The notes beneath the pieces are model-generated. The model saw only the letters and a list, made by a program, of their open reading frames with translations, did not search any database and had not been told where the DNA came from. A program made the translations under genes and the position numbers. 64,000 nucleotides of DNA from Trinickia soli (lineage in GTDB: Bacteria > Pseudomonadota > Gammaproteobacteria > Burkholderiales > Burkholderiaceae), in assembly GCF_002879855.1 (NCBI RefSeq), contig NZ_PNYB01000019.1, forward strand, positions 1 to 64,000, read 5' to 3'. Positions 47,737 through 60,056 of the stretch are shown in pieces (the stretch's first letter is position 1; each line of letters opens with the position of its first letter).

Positions 47737-49050
47737 TCAAGCATGCGCCGGTTGCCGGCGCATCGTCCTTTGAGCGGGAAAGCGCACGCTGAACGTGCTG
47801 CCTCTGCCTTCCTCGCTCTTCACTTCGAGCGTCGCGTCGTGCCGTTGCAGCACGTGCTTGACGATGGCCAGCCCCAGACCTGTTCCGCCCGTGTCGCGCG
47901 AGCGACTGCGGTCGACGCGATAGAAGCGCTCGGTCAAGCGCGGGATGTCGGCCGATGGAATGCCGAACCCCGTATCGGTCACCGAAAACACCGCTTCATG
48001 GCCCACCTGTTTCCAGACGACGTCGATCGAACCGCCGTCGGGCGTGTAGCGAATGGCGTTCGTGACCAGATTGCCGAGCGCGCTCATGATTTCCGTCCCG
48101 GCGCCGCTCACGGTCAGGTCGTCATCGGCGGTGAACGTGATCCGATGACGCCCGCCCGAGAGCGTCGTGGCGTCGTCGCGCAAGTGCGCGACAGCGGCGC
48201 GCATGTCGATCGCGTGATCGCCGGGCGGCTTGGCGTCGCCTTCGAGCTTGGCCAACACGAGCAGATCGTCGACGATGTTGCGCATGCGCGAAGCCTGCTG
48301 ATCCATCAGCTCCATGTAGCGTTCACGGTCGGCTTGCTCGAGCGGAAGCTCGCGCAACGTTTCGAGGAATCCCGAAAGCACCGTCAGCGGCGTCTTCAAT
48401 TCATGCGAGACGTTCGCGACGAAGTCTCGCCGCATCGCGTCGGTGCGCTCGAGTTCGGTGATGTCGGTCGACAGCACGAGCTTGCGATTTTCCCCGTAAG
48501 GGAACACTTGCACGGACAGCACGTTCTGGCGCTTCTCGCCCGTGCCGCGCATGACCAGCATTTGCTCGTAGTGTTGCGAATTCAGATAGCGCACGAAGTC
48601 GGGATGACGCACGAGATGCGTGATGTGCTGGCGCAGGTCGCGCTTTGCGTCGAGCCCGAAATGCTGCTCGGCGATCGCGTTGCACCATTCGATCTGGTCG
48701 TGATCGTCGAGCATCGCCACACCGTTCGGTGACGCCTGAATCGCCTGAATGAATCGCGAATGCTGCTGCTCGACCTGTCTCACCTGCGCGTGCCAGCGCT
48801 TGGCAAGCTTATGCAGCCGATAGTAGATCTCGCCCCAGACGCCGGGCGCGCTCGGCACTTCGCCATAGACGGGCGCATCGAGCAGGCGCCACAGGCGTTC
48901 CGTGTGATAGGTCGAGAACAGGATCTGCGCAACGAGCGCCAGAGCGGCGAAGATCAAAGCCGTCCGCACGCTGGCGATGGCCGCGATTGCCGCGCAGACG
49001 AGCGCGAGCAACAGCAGCGATACGATCGAACGCGCCCAAATAATATTCAT
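47737..49050 (-). CDS. phoR: phosphate regulon sensor histidine kinase PhoR
   Basis: A 437-residue kinase. Two membrane segments lie near the N-terminus (SIVSLLLLALVCAAIAAIAS, TALIFAALALVAQILF), followed by the DUF3329-like stretch, a PAS domain (FIQAIQASPNGVAMLDDHD), HisKA with His in FVANVSHELKTPLTVLSGF and HATPase (NLVTNAIRYTPDGG, DTGFGIP, GGTGLGLAIVKH). It controls PhoB through the Pst-PhoU complex. ATG at 49050 (MNIIWARS) starts the real protein; the frame continues upstream into phoB on the same strand. Confidence 0.96.
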   Translation of the reverse strand: MNIIWARSIVSLLLLALVCAAIAAIASVRTALIFAALALVAQILFSTYHTERLWRLLDAPVYGEVPSAPGVWGEIYYRLHKLAKRWHAQVRQVEQQHSRFIQAIQASPNGVAMLDDHDQIEWCNAIAEQHFGLDAKRDLRQHITHLVRHPDFVRYLNSQHYEQMLVMRGTGEKRQNVLSVQVFPYGENRKLVLSTDITELERTDAMRRDFVANVSHELKTPLTVLSGFLETLRELPLEQADRERYMELMDQQASRMRNIVDDLLVLAKLEGDAKPPGDHAIDMRAAVAHLRDDATTLSGGRHRITFTADDDLTVSGAGTEIMSALGNLVTNAIRYTPDGGSIDVVWKQVGHEAVFSVTDTGFGIPSADIPRLTERFYRVDRSRSRDTGGTGLGLAIVKHVLQRHDATLEVKSEEGRGSTFSVRFPAQRTMRRQPAHA

Positions 49051-49118
49051 GGTCTGCCGGGTGGATCGGATGAAAGGCGCGCCGCAGCTTCCCCGCGCGG
49101 CCGCGCCCTGCGCAAGCG

Positions 49119-49820
49119 CTACGCGCTCTTGGCGAGGCGATAGCCGCTGCCGCGTACCGTTTCGATCATAGCATCGCAGCCGGCCGGCTTGAGCGCGGCG
49201 CGAAGACGCTTGATATGGACATCGACCGTACGCTCTTCGACGAACACGTGATCGCCCCACACCTGGTCGAGCAACTGCGTGCGGCTATGCACGCGCTCCG
49301 GGTGCGTCATGAAGAAGTGCAGGAGCCGGAATTCCGTGGGCCCGAGATCGAGCTTGATCTCGTTGCCCGACGCATGCGCCGCGACACGATGCGTGGCCGG
49401 ATCGAGCTTGAGCCCGTTGATGGCCACGACGTCCTCGGTCAATTGCGGCGCACGACGACGCAGCACGGCCTTGATGCGCGCCATCAACTCCTTCGGGGAA
49501 AACGGCTTCGTGACATAGTCGTCGGCGCCGATCTCCAGGCCGAGCACCTTGTCCTGCTCGTCGCCGCGCGCCGTCAGCATGATGATCGGGATGTGCTTCG
49601 TCCGCTCGTTGTTGCGCAAATCGCGTGCGAACGCGATGCCCGACTTGCCCGGCAGCATCCAGTCGAGCAAGACGAGATCGGGCAGCACGTCGCTGATCAA
49701 CGCCTGAGCCTGCTCCGCGTTGTAAGCGCGAATGGGGCAATGGCCCGCATGCTGCAGGTTGACGGAAATCAGCTCGGAAATGGCGGGCTCATCTTCGATG
49801 ATGAGAATGCTGCTCGGCAT
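49119..49820 (-). CDS. phoB: phosphate regulon response regulator PhoB
   Basis: A 233-residue OmpR-family regulator. The receiver has phospho-acceptor Asp53 in LLDWMLPGKSG and Lys105 in TKPF, and the C-terminal winged helix carries VHSRTQLLDQVWGDHVFVEE and RTVDVHIKRLR. It activates Pho-box promoters such as the one upstream of pstS here. It lies 26 bp after phoU and 68 bp before phoR. Confidence 0.97.
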   Translation of the reverse strand: MPSSILIIEDEPAISELISVNLQHAGHCPIRAYNAEQAQALISDVLPDLVLLDWMLPGKSGIAFARDLRNNERTKHIPIIMLTARGDEQDKVLGLEIGADDYVTKPFSPKELMARIKAVLRRRAPQLTEDVVAINGLKLDPATHRVAAHASGNEIKLDLGPTEFRLLHFFMTHPERVHSRTQLLDQVWGDHVFVEERTVDVHIKRLRAALKPAGCDAMIETVRGSGYRLAKSA

Positions 49821-49846
49821 CGTCACCTCTTGATACGTATGAACGA

Positions 49847-50551
49847 TTAACTGAGGGCTTCGCGTTCGAGGGCGTCGCGCGATTTGTGCCGCACGTCGGT
49901 CCCCTTCACGATGTAAATGATGAACTCGGCGATGTTCTTTGCGTGATCGCCGATGCGCTCGATCGCTTTGGCGATGAACAGGAATTCGAGCCCAGCCGAA
50001 ATCGTGCGCGGGTCTTCCATCATGTACGTGACGAGCTTGCGCACGAAAGCGCGGAATTCCTCGTCGATCGCCTTGTCGTCGCGCACGATCTGCGCGGCCG
50101 CAACCGTGTCCAGACGCGCGAACGCATCGAGCGCGCGACGCAGGATGGACACCGCCATCTCGCCCGAGACCTTGATCTCCGCGATGTTCACCGTGCGCGA
50201 CGCGCCGTCTTCCATCAACCGCTTGACGCGCTTGGCAATCTTTTCGGCCTCGTCGCCGGCGCGCTCGAGATTGGTGATCGTCTTCGAGATCGCGAGCAAG
50301 AGCCGCAGGTCTCGCGCGGCCGGCTGGCGACGCGCGATGACATTGCTGCACTCTTCGTCGATCTCCACTTCCATTGTGTTGACCGTTTCCTCCGCCGCGA
50401 TGACCTGATCGGCGACGGCCGCATCGAACTCGTTCAGCGCCTGCATCGCGCGCGTGATCTGCGCTTCGACGAGGCCCCCCATTTCCAACACCTTCGACGA
50501 GACCAGGTTGAGATCCGCGTCGAATTGACTCGACAGATGCTTGTCCGACAT
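49847..50551 (-). CDS. phoU: phosphate transport regulator PhoU
   Basis: A 234-residue all-helical protein of two three-helix bundles, starting MSDKHLSSQFDADLNLVSSK. Family metal-cluster motifs are present (ERAGDEAEKIAKR and ERIGDHAKNIAEFIIYIVKG). It links Pst transport to PhoR signalling and also affects polyphosphate level and persistence. It starts 17 bp after the pstB stop. Confidence 0.96.
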   Translation of the reverse strand: MSDKHLSSQFDADLNLVSSKVLEMGGLVEAQITRAMQALNEFDAAVADQVIAAEETVNTMEVEIDEECSNVIARRQPAARDLRLLLAISKTITNLERAGDEAEKIAKRVKRLMEDGASRTVNIAEIKVSGEMAVSILRRALDAFARLDTVAAAQIVRDDKAIDEEFRAFVRKLVTYMMEDPRTISAGLEFLFIAKAIERIGDHAKNIAEFIIYIVKGTDVRHKSRDALEREALS

Positions 50552-50568
50552 CGCTGCCTCCTATTTGG

Positions 50569-51417
50569 TCAGCCGAAGCGGCCGGTGATGTAATCCTCGG
50601 TTTCCTTGCGGACCGGCTTGATGAAGATCTTTTCGGTATCGCCGAACTCGATCAGTTCGCCCAGATACATGTATCCGGTGTAATCGGAGCAACGTGCGGC
50701 CTGCTGCATGTTGTGCGTCACGATCACGACGGTGTAATCGCTCTTGAGTTCGGCGATCAGTTCTTCGACGCGCCCCGTCGAAATCGGATCGAGCGCCGAA
50801 CAGGGTTCGTCGAGCAACAGGACCTCGGGACGAATCGCAATGCCGCGCGCGATACACAGCCGCTGCTGCTGACCGCCCGACAGGCCGTAGCCGCTTTGAC
50901 CGAGCTTATCTTTGACTTCCGACCACAACGCCGCTTTCGTCAGCGCCCACTCGACGCGATCGTCCATCTCCGAGCGCGACAGCGACTCGAACATCTTCAC
51001 GCCGAACGCGATGTTGTCGTAGATCGACATCGGGAACGGCGTCGGCTTTTGAAACACCATGCCCACGCGCGCGCGCAGCAGCGAAATATCGCGATTCGAC
51101 GTCAGCAGGTTTTCGCCATCCATCATGATCGCGCCTTCGGCGCGCTGCTCGGGATAGAGCGCAAACATCTTGTTGAACGTACGCAGCAGCGTCGACTTGC
51201 CGCAGCCCGAGGGACCGATGAACGCCGTCACCTTGCCTTCGGGAATGGACATGTTGATGTTCTTGAGCGCGTGATACTTGCCGTAGAAGAAGTTCAGATT
51301 CTTCACTTCGATCTTGGGCGTAACGGGCGCATGCGACGGCCCGCCCGTCGCCGGCTCGTGACCGGCGGGCGCAGCGGGACGCTCGATTTGGGAAAGGTGA
51401 CTCTCAGCCATATTCAT
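50569..51417 (-). CDS. pstB: phosphate ABC transporter ATP-binding protein PstB
   Basis: A 282-residue ATPase of the high-affinity phosphate importer. Walker A is in [20 protein letters not shown], the ABC signature in [15 protein letters not shown], and Walker B in [16 protein letters not shown]. An N-terminal Pro/Ala-rich extension of about 35 residues precedes the domain. The ATG at 51417 is preferred because GGAG lies six bases before it. It lies 16 bp downstream of pstA. Confidence 0.97.
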   Translation of the reverse strand: MNMAESHLSQIERPAAPAGHEPATGGPSHAPVTPKIEVKNLNFFYGKYHALKNINMSIPEGKVTAFIGPSGCGKSTLLRTFNKMFALYPEQRAEGAIMMDGENLLTSNRDISLLRARVGMVFQKPTPFPMSIYDNIAFGVKMFESLSRSEMDDRVEWALTKAALWSEVKDKLGQSGYGLSGGQQQRLCIARGIAIRPEVLLLDEPCSALDPISTGRVEELIAELKSDYTVVIVTHNMQQAARCSDYTGYMYLGELIEFGDTEKIFIKPVRKETEDYITGRFG

Positions 51418-51433
51418 TAGGCGCTCCGTCGCT

Positions 51434-52330
51434 TTATTTCTTGTCGAACACCGCACGCGCCAGGATGTTCAGTCCAAGCACGCCGAGCGTAATCAGGAAC
51501 ACACCGGCCCACGCAAGCGATTGCCACTGCGCGAACGGGCTCATTGCAAATTTGAAGATCGTCACGGGCAGATTCGCCAGCGGCTGATTCATGTCGACCG
51601 AGAAGAACTGGTTCGACAACGCCGTGAACAGCAGCGGCGCCGTCTCGCCGGCGATCCGTGCCACAGCCAACAGCACACCCGTCGTCACGCCCGCCATGGA
51701 CGCCTTCAACGTGATCGACAGCACCATTTTCCACTTCGGCACGCCGAGCGCAAACGCCGCCTCGCGCAGCGCGTTCGGCACGAGGTTCAACATGTTCTCG
51801 GTCGTGCGAATCACGATCGGAATCTGCAGTAGCGCCAGCGAGATCATGCCGGCCCAGCCTGAAAAATGGCCCATCTTCGCCACGACGACCGCATAGACGA
51901 ACAAGCCCACGACAATCGACGGCGCCGACAGCAGAATGTCGTTGATAAAGCGCGTCGTGCTGGCGAGCCATCCCTTCTTGCCGTATTCGGCCAGATAGAC
52001 GCCGGCGAGCACACCGATCGGCGTACCCAGCAACGTGGCTGCGCCCACCAGCATCAGCGTGCCGACGATCGCGTTCGCCAGCCCGCCGCCATCGCTGTTG
52101 GGGGGCGGCGTCGATTGCGTGAAGAGCGCCAGCGACAGACCGCCGACGCCCAGGCTCAGCGTCGTATAGAGAATCCAGACGAGCCAGAGCAGACCGAACG
52201 CCATCGCGGCCAGCGACAGCGAGAGCGCGATCGCATTGATCGTACGGCGGCGACGCTGCAGGCGATCGCGCGTCGCAGCGAAAATCTCGGGGCTCGCGGA
52301 GCCCGGAATGTGCGTCGACGGGCCGCTCAT
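51434..52330 (-). CDS. pstA: phosphate ABC transporter permease PstA
   Basis: A 298-residue inner-membrane permease with six membrane segments and the transporter-coupling EAA-type loop ([20 protein letters not shown]). The conserved [19 protein letters not shown] block is present. Its ATG overlaps the pstC stop by four bases. Confidence 0.96.
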   Translation of the reverse strand: MSGPSTHIPGSASPEIFAATRDRLQRRRRTINAIALSLSLAAMAFGLLWLVWILYTTLSLGVGGLSLALFTQSTPPPNSDGGGLANAIVGTLMLVGAATLLGTPIGVLAGVYLAEYGKKGWLASTTRFINDILLSAPSIVVGLFVYAVVVAKMGHFSGWAGMISLALLQIPIVIRTTENMLNLVPNALREAAFALGVPKWKMVLSITLKASMAGVTTGVLLAVARIAGETAPLLFTALSNQFFSVDMNQPLANLPVTIFKFAMSPFAQWQSLAWAGVFLITLGVLGLNILARAVFDKK

Positions 52331-53310
52331 TTTGCCCCCTCTGCTTTCTCGAGACGCAGCAGCATCAGCTTGGAAATCGCCAGCACGACGAAAGTGATGA
52401 CGAACAGGATCAGGCCAAGCTCCATCAGCGCGGACGTGTGCAGGCCCGCGCCGGCCTCGGCGAACTCGTTCGCAAGCGCCGAGGTGATGCTGTTGCCCGG
52501 CGAAAACAGCGAAACGTTATCGAGCAGGTTCGTGTTGCCGATCACGAACGTGACGGCCATGGTCTCACCGAGCGCGCGGCCGAAACCGAGCATGATGCCG
52601 CCGATCACCCCGCTCTTGGTGAACGGCAGGACGATCTTCCACATGACTTCCCACGTCGTGCAGCCGATACCGTAGGCCGATTCCTTCAGCAGCACGGGCG
52701 TGACTTCAAACACGTCGCGCATGACCGAAGCGATATACGGAATGATCATGATCGCGAGAATGACGCCAGCGCAGAGAATGCCGATGCCGATCGGCGGCCC
52801 TTTGAACAGCGCGCCGACGATCGGCATCGAGCCGAGCACGGCGCCGAGCGGTGCCTCGAAATACGTCGCGAAGATCGGCGAAAAAACGAGCAGACCCCAC
52901 ATGCCGTAGACGATCGACGGGATGGCTGCGAGCAGTTCGATGGCGATGCCGAGCGGCCTGCGCAGCCACACCGGCGAGAGTTCGGTCAGGAACAACGCAA
53001 TGCCGAAGCTGACAGGCACCGCGATGACGAGTGCGATGATCGAAGTAGCGATCGTGCCATAGATGGGCACGAGGGCGCCGTATACGTCGCTGGGAGGATC
53101 CCAATCGGACGTCCACAAAAAGCGAAAACCGAACTTTTCGATCGTCGGCATCGAGTCGACGATCAGCGACACGATGATGCCGCCGAGCAGCACCAGCGTC
53201 ACGATGGCGGCCAAGCGGGCCAGGTTGCCAAAGATGAGATCGCCGAGTCGGCTCGGCGCGCGTTGCGCATGTTCGGCTGGAGCGATCGACATGAGTCGAG
53301 TATCGGACAT
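52327..53310 (-). CDS. pstC: phosphate ABC transporter permease PstC
   Basis: A 327-residue permease partner of PstA with six membrane segments, the large periplasmic loop ([20 protein letters not shown]) and the EAA-type loop ([20 protein letters not shown]). Start at [16 protein letters not shown], 53310; a second Met six residues on is also possible. A stable hairpin stands between it and pstS. Confidence 0.96.
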   Translation of the reverse strand: MSDTRLMSIAPAEHAQRAPSRLGDLIFGNLARLAAIVTLVLLGGIIVSLIVDSMPTIEKFGFRFLWTSDWDPPSDVYGALVPIYGTIATSIIALVIAVPVSFGIALFLTELSPVWLRRPLGIAIELLAAIPSIVYGMWGLLVFSPIFATYFEAPLGAVLGSMPIVGALFKGPPIGIGILCAGVILAIMIIPYIASVMRDVFEVTPVLLKESAYGIGCTTWEVMWKIVLPFTKSGVIGGIMLGFGRALGETMAVTFVIGNTNLLDNVSLFSPGNSITSALANEFAEAGAGLHTSALMELGLILFVITFVVLAISKLMLLRLEKAEGAK

Positions 53311-53361
53311 GTGAACCCGTATGCGATTGCCGCGCCCGGGATGGCCGCGGCCGATGGCGAT

Positions 53362-53391
53362 GCCCGGCAAAGCGCGTACGCCTTGCCGGGC
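53362..53391 (-). other. intercistronic hairpin between pstS and pstC
   Basis: A 9-bp stem GCCCGGCAA/TTGCCGGGC with an inner 3-bp stem and tetraloop, 27 bp past the pstS stop. No T run follows. It may stabilise pstS mRNA or damp read-through, giving the excess of binding protein over permease usual in ABC operons. Confidence 0.65.
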
Positions 53392-53417
53392 CTTTCCTTC
53401 GTACTACCTGTTTGCGC

Positions 53418-54449
53418 TTACTGAGCGACAGCCTTGCCCGAAGCGTCTTTCACGTTCGCCTTCCATTGCTTCTCGATTTCAGCCGTGACCGAAGCCGGCA
53501 GCGGGATGTAGTCGAGCGAGTTCACCGCATCGGAGCCGTTCTTGAAGCCCCAACCGAAGAACTTCAGCGTTTCCGCACCTTCCGCGGCCTTCGCTTGCGT
53601 CTTGTGCACGAGCACGAACGTCGCACCGACGATCGGCCATGCTTGCGCGCCCGGCTCGTCCGTCAGGATCTGGTAGAACGTCTTGTTCCACTCGGCGCCC
53701 TTGGCAGCGGCGGCGAACGTGGCCGTATCCGGCGTAACGACCTTGCCGTCGTGGTTCACCATCTTCGTGTAAACCATGTGGTTCTGCTTTACATAGGCCC
53801 ACTCGACATAGCCGATCGCGCCCGGCAGACGCTGGATGAACGCGGCGACGCCGTCGTTACCCTTGCCGCCCGTGCCCGTCGGCCAGCTGACCGTCGTGCC
53901 TTCGCCGACCTTGCTCTTCCACTCCGGGCTCACCTTCGACAGGTAGTCCGACCAAATGAAGGTCGTGCCCGAACCGTCGGCGCGGCGCACCACGGCAATG
54001 GCCGTATCCGGCAGCTTGACGCCCGGGTTCAGCTTGGCGATCGCCGGGTCGTTCCACTTCGTGATCTTGTTCAGATAGATGTCGGCCAGCACCGGGCCCG
54101 ACAACGTCAGCTCACCGGCCTTGACGCCCGGCACGTTGACGGCCGGCACCACACCGCCGACAACCGTCGGGAACTGGAACAGGCCCTGCTTTTCGAGTTC
54201 GTCATCCTTGAGCGGCATGTCCGAACCGGCGAAATCAACGGTCTTCGCTTCGATCTGCTTGATACCGCCGGCCGAACCGATGCCTTGATAGTTGACCTTA
54301 CCGCCACCCGATTTGACATACGAATCGGCCCACTTCGTGTAAAGCGGTGCGGCAAACGTGCTGCCCGCGCCGGTGATGTCGGCGGCTTGCGCGGAAACGG
54401 CGAAAAGCACGCCGGCAAGGCCAGCGAACGCGGTCTGCATCAATTTCAT
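53418..54449 (-). CDS. pstS: periplasmic phosphate-binding protein PstS
   Basis: A 343-residue periplasmic protein starting [19 protein letters not shown], cleaved after AQA, with mature start [20 protein letters not shown]. Phosphate-binding segments are visible ([40 protein letters not shown]). It is the first gene of pstSCAB-phoU-phoBR and is preceded by tandem Pho boxes. Confidence 0.97.
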   Translation of the reverse strand: MKLMQTAFAGLAGVLFAVSAQAADITGAGSTFAAPLYTKWADSYVKSGGGKVNYQGIGSAGGIKQIEAKTVDFAGSDMPLKDDELEKQGLFQFPTVVGGVVPAVNVPGVKAGELTLSGPVLADIYLNKITKWNDPAIAKLNPGVKLPDTAIAVVRRADGSGTTFIWSDYLSKVSPEWKSKVGEGTTVSWPTGTGGKGNDGVAAFIQRLPGAIGYVEWAYVKQNHMVYTKMVNHDGKVVTPDTATFAAAAKGAEWNKTFYQILTDEPGAQAWPIVGATFVLVHKTQAKAAEGAETLKFFGWGFKNGSDAVNSLDYIPLPASVTAEIEKQWKANVKDASGKAVAQ

Positions 54450-54496
54450 GGAATTAACCCCCAGTGGTGTGGTCGTGTGGAATCGCGACACCGCGA

Positions 54497-54551
54497 AGAT
54501 TAGGGCGAAACTGTGACAGTAATATGACGGACGATGAAGCCCGCATGACAG
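54497..54551 (-). promoter_or_regulatory. tandem Pho boxes and -10 of the pst-pho operon
   Basis: On the minus strand the proximal box (54530-54513) reads CCGTCAT-ATTA-CTGTCAC, one base from the PhoB consensus in its 7-mers. The distal box (54551-54534) reads CTGTCAT-GCGG-GCTTCAT. A -10-like TAATCT (54502-54497) follows ten bases after the proximal box, as expected where PhoB replaces the -35. Confidence 0.85.
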
Positions 54552-54655
54552 GTTCCTTACTTGATGAAAGGAAAATCATGCCGTTGGCGCAAGATAGGAT
54601 GAAATTAGGGGAAGATGTGGGCATCTCACTCTGACGCAGGTCACAAGCATAGAAG

Positions 54656-54692
54656 AAAAATGCCGCCCCGGCAGCGCCTCGGCGGCATTTTT
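54656..54692 (-). terminator. terminator of glmM
   Basis: A 12-bp stem AAAAATGCCGCC/GGCGGCATTTTT (54656-54667 with 54681-54692), 11 bp past the glmM stop; the T side falls at the 3' end on the minus strand. It insulates pst from glmM. Confidence 0.85.
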
Positions 54693-54703
54693 GTCCGAAT
54701 CGA

Positions 54704-56062
54704 TCAACTCGTTGCCTGTTCGGCGACACGCGCGATGTTTTGGGCGTGACGAACGGCCGCGTCGCGCTCGCTCGCCTCGACCATCACACGCAGCACGGGC
54801 TCCGTGCCCGACGCGCGGATCAGCACACGGCCGGTGCCGTCGAGCGAGCGTTCCGCGTCCGCCACCGCCTGCTTGATCGCGTCGCTCTGCTTCCAATCGG
54901 CGCCCGGGCGCATCCGCACATTGATCAGCTGTTGCGGAAACAACGTGACGCCCTCGAGCAACTCACCGAGTGTGCGACCACTGCGCTTGATCGCGGCAAG
55001 CACGAGCAACGCCGAAATGATGCCGTCGCCCGTGGAGTGCCGATCGAGCGACAGAATATGCCCCGAGCCCTCGGCACCGAGCTGCCAGCCGCGCTCGCGC
55101 AGTTGCTCGAGCACGTATCGGTCGCCTACGGCTGCCCGCACGAAGGGCACGCCTTCGCGAGCGAGCGCCACCTCGACGGCCATGTTCGTCATCAACGTGC
55201 CGACCGCTCCGGACACGCGGCCGTCGGTGGCCAAGCGGTCCTTGACGAGCACGTAGAGCAATTCGTCGCCATTAAAGAGCCGGCCCGTCGCGTCGACGAC
55301 CTGCAGGCGATCGGCATCGCCGTCGAGCGCGATGCCGAGATCGGCGCGATTGGCGCGCACGGCACGGATCAGGGCATCGGGCGCCGTCGCGCCAACGCCG
55401 TCGTTGATGTTGAACCCGTTAGGCGCGACACCGATCGGCACGACGTCGGCGCCGAGCTCGTGAAAGACATGCGGCGCGATGTCATAAGCGGCCCCATGGG
55501 CGCAATCGACGACGAGCTTGAGCCCATGCAGGTCGAACGCCGCCGGGAACGTGCTTTTGCAAAATTCGATGTAGCGCCCGGCCGCATCGTCGAGCCGTCG
55601 CGCCTTGCCGAGCTGCTCCGAACTCGCGCAGGCGAGCGGCTGCTCCAGTTGTTCTTCGATCCGCAATTCGACTTCGTCGGGCAGCTTGTTCCCGTCTGCG
55701 CTGAAGAACTTGATGCCGTTGTCGTAGTACGGGTTGTGCGACGCGCTGATCACGACGCCGGCCGCAAGCCGCAGCGCGCGCGTCAAATAAGCCACGCCAG
55801 GCGTCGGCATCGGCCCGGCCAGCATCACGTCGACGCCTGCCGCGGAGAAGCCCGATTCAAGTGCGGCCTCGAGCATGTAGCCCGACACGCGCGTGTCTTT
55901 GCCGATCAGCACCGTCGGCCGCGACCCGGCTTTCGCCCATCGGTCGGCCTGAGCCAGCACCTTTCCCGCCGCATAGCCGAGCCGCAACACGAAATCGGGT
56001 GTGATCGGCGCGTCGCCCACTTTCCCCCGAACGCCGTCTGTACCGAAATAACGCCGTGCCAT
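54704..56062 (-). CDS. glmM: phosphoglucosamine mutase
   Basis: A 452-residue enzyme that converts glucosamine-6-P to glucosamine-1-P for UDP-GlcNAc and peptidoglycan. The phosphoserine is Ser108 in [18 protein letters not shown], the metal loop is [13 protein letters not shown], the sugar loop [19 protein letters not shown], and the phosphate-binding loop [15 protein letters not shown]. It follows folP with a 107-bp gap, the usual order. Confidence 0.98.
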   Translation of the reverse strand: MARRYFGTDGVRGKVGDAPITPDFVLRLGYAAGKVLAQADRWAKAGSRPTVLIGKDTRVSGYMLEAALESGFSAAGVDVMLAGPMPTPGVAYLTRALRLAAGVVISASHNPYYDNGIKFFSADGNKLPDEVELRIEEQLEQPLACASSEQLGKARRLDDAAGRYIEFCKSTFPAAFDLHGLKLVVDCAHGAAYDIAPHVFHELGADVVPIGVAPNGFNINDGVGATAPDALIRAVRANRADLGIALDGDADRLQVVDATGRLFNGDELLYVLVKDRLATDGRVSGAVGTLMTNMAVEVALAREGVPFVRAAVGDRYVLEQLRERGWQLGAEGSGHILSLDRHSTGDGIISALLVLAAIKRSGRTLGELLEGVTLFPQQLINVRMRPGADWKQSDAIKQAVADAERSLDGTGRVLIRASGTEPVLRVMVEASERDAAVRHAQNIARVAEQATS

Positions 56063-56169
56063 CGTCTGATTCCTTTGCTCTCGAGTGATTGAATTGATGA
56101 ATCGTTATTGTTTATAACCGCCGCTTGGCCTCGGCACCGCTCGCTGCCGCGCGCTGCCGATCGAACCGA

Positions 56170-57069
56170 TCAACGGGCAGCCAGTTCCGCTTCGCGAACG
56201 GCAGCCCATACCTTGAGCGCATCGACCGTTTCGGCGACATCATGGACGCGCACGATCGCCGCGCCCCGCTCCACCGCGCACACCGCCGCCGCGACGCTGG
56301 CCGCTACGCGTTCGGCCGGCGTCTTGCGCCCGGTGACGGCCCCGAGCATCGACTTGCGCGAAATCCCGGCCAGAATGGGAAACGGCGCTTCGCCCGCGCG
56401 GGGCTGCGGCGCCGTCTCGGACAATCGCGCCAGCAAAGCGTAATTGTGCTCGCGCGTCGCCTTGCCGAAACCGAAGCCGGGATCAACGCTGATCCGCGCG
56501 CGCGCGATGCCGGCCTGCGTCAACACCTCGACACGTTCTTGCAGGAACGCACGCACCTCGGCGACGACATCGGCATAGTCAATCTCACCGCGCTGCATCG
56601 TCTGCGGCTCTCCGAGCATATGCATGACGCAAAGGCCGCAGTTCGTGTCGCGCACCGCGTCGAGCGCGCCGAGGCGACGAAACCCCCAGATATCGTTGAT
56701 GAGGTCGGCGCCCGCGGCAAGCGTAGCCCTCATCACTTCGGGCTTGTAGGTGTCGATCGACAGCGGCACGCCGGTGCCGACAAGCGCCTCGACGACGGGC
56801 ACCACGCGCGCGAGTTCTTCCTCGAGCGGCACCGGCGGCGCGCCGGGCCGCGTCGATTCGCCGCCTATGTCGATGATGTCGACGCCTTGCGCGATCATCT
56901 GCTCGGCCTGACGCAGCGCATCGTCGCGGGCGACGAAGCGTCCGCCGTCGGAGAACGAGTCCGGCGTCACATTGAGGATGCCCATCACGAGCGGGCGCTC
57001 GAACGTCAACGTGAAGCGTCCGCACACGAGCGGTTCGGGCGTTGCGGTAAGGGGATAACGGGGAGTCAA
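56170..57069 (-). CDS. folP: dihydropteroate synthase
   Basis: A 299-residue TIM-barrel enzyme that joins p-aminobenzoate to dihydropterin pyrophosphate; it is the sulfonamide target. Signatures: GILNVTPDSFSDGGRF, DIIDIGGESTRPGAPPVPLE and ISVDPGFGFGKATREHNYAL. It lies 77 bp downstream of ftsH, as in many proteobacteria (ftsH-folP-glmM). Confidence 0.97.
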   Translation of the reverse strand: MTPRYPLTATPEPLVCGRFTLTFERPLVMGILNVTPDSFSDGGRFVARDDALRQAEQMIAQGVDIIDIGGESTRPGAPPVPLEEELARVVPVVEALVGTGVPLSIDTYKPEVMRATLAAGADLINDIWGFRRLGALDAVRDTNCGLCVMHMLGEPQTMQRGEIDYADVVAEVRAFLQERVEVLTQAGIARARISVDPGFGFGKATREHNYALLARLSETAPQPRAGEAPFPILAGISRKSMLGAVTGRKTPAERVAASVAAAVCAVERGAAIVRVHDVAETVDALKVWAAVREAELAAR

Positions 57070-57146
57070 AGCGACAAAACCGGAAGGACCAAAAAAACGG
57101 GTCGGTGCCGTTCCGGCACCGACCCGTCGTCTGTTGCGTCAGCGCG

Positions 57147-59033
<1,887 letters not shown>

Positions 59034-59212
59034 AGCCCACTCCTTCCTCATAGACGGGCGCCTACATTTACCTTGCGGCGCCACAAAAGCATTCTAATCC
59101 AGTCGGCTAGCCCCTGCCATAACGTTTCGCTACCGTGAAAATAGCGCTTTTCGTTATGCCGGCGCGGCTTTCGCCGCGATGACAAGGGGAATCAGCCGCC
59201 TTCCGGGCGCAA

Positions 59213-59875
59213 TCAGCCCGGCCGCTTCAGAACCTTGCCCAAAATGAACGTTTCGGCCGACTTGTCGCGCGACGCCTTGGGCTTGCGTGCGGCGACAGTT
59301 TTGAACTGGCGCTTGAACTTCTCGACAATCTGGCTGTAGCCGCTTCCGTGAAAGCATTTGACGAGCAGCGCGCCCTCAGGCTTCAAATGCGCCTGTGAGA
59401 ATTCGAGCGCGAGATCGCAAATATGTTCGATGCGCGCGGCATCGGCCACCGCCACCCCGGACAGATTGGGCGCCATATCGGAAATAACAAGGTCCACGCG
59501 CCGATCGCCGACCACTTCTTCGAGTTGCGCCAGCACTTCGTCCTCGCGGAAGTCGCCCTGAATGAAATGGACGTCCGCGATCGGTTCCATCGGAAGAATA
59601 TCGAGCGCAATAATAGTGCCGTCGATCCCGCCCTCGCGCCCCGCATGGCGGCCCGCGCCCTGCGCGAGCCTGTTGCGCGCGTACTGGCTCCAGCTGCCCG
59701 GCGCCGAGCCGAGATCGACGATGACCTGCCCGGGGCGGATCAGCTTGTCCTGCTCGTCGATTTCCTTGAGCTTGTAGGCGGCCCGCGCGCGATAGCCCTC
59801 GCGCTGCGCGAGCTTCACGTAAGGGTCATTGATGTGATCGTGCAACCACGATTGATTGAAGCGATTTTTTGCCAT
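59213..59875 (-). CDS. rlmE: 23S rRNA 2'-O-methyltransferase RlmE
   Basis: A 220-residue RrmJ/FtsJ enzyme methylating U2552 of 23S rRNA. The SAM motif is [20 protein letters not shown], with the catalytic K-D-K-E set recognisable ([38 protein letters not shown]). An insertion of about 12 residues ([14 protein letters not shown]) relative to E. coli follows the SAM motif. It lies upstream of ftsH in the classical rlmE-ftsH order and divergent from yhbY. Confidence 0.96.
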   Translation of the reverse strand: MAKNRFNQSWLHDHINDPYVKLAQREGYRARAAYKLKEIDEQDKLIRPGQVIVDLGSAPGSWSQYARNRLAQGAGRHAGREGGIDGTIIALDILPMEPIADVHFIQGDFREDEVLAQLEEVVGDRRVDLVISDMAPNLSGVAVADAARIEHICDLALEFSQAHLKPEGALLVKCFHGSGYSQIVEKFKRQFKTVAARKPKASRDKSAETFILGKVLKRPG

Positions 59876-60056
59876 CGAAAGGTCATCTATTACTGCATGG
59901 CGCCGCAGTTTTACTGCGTCGAGCCGCACTTTTGGCGGATAATACGCGTTTTGCCGGCGCGCCGTCCGGTCCCGCCGGCCGCAGGTTCGGCCGGCCGGAT
60001 CGTCCACGCAATCAATGCGTGACCGCCCCTATTTTAGTCGAGTCGTGTACCGCCCT

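Noticed and set aside
47737-49260. PhoR extended N-terminally to 49260
   Set aside because: The first 70 codons overlap the end of phoB in another frame; membrane segment and family start fit the ATG at 49050.
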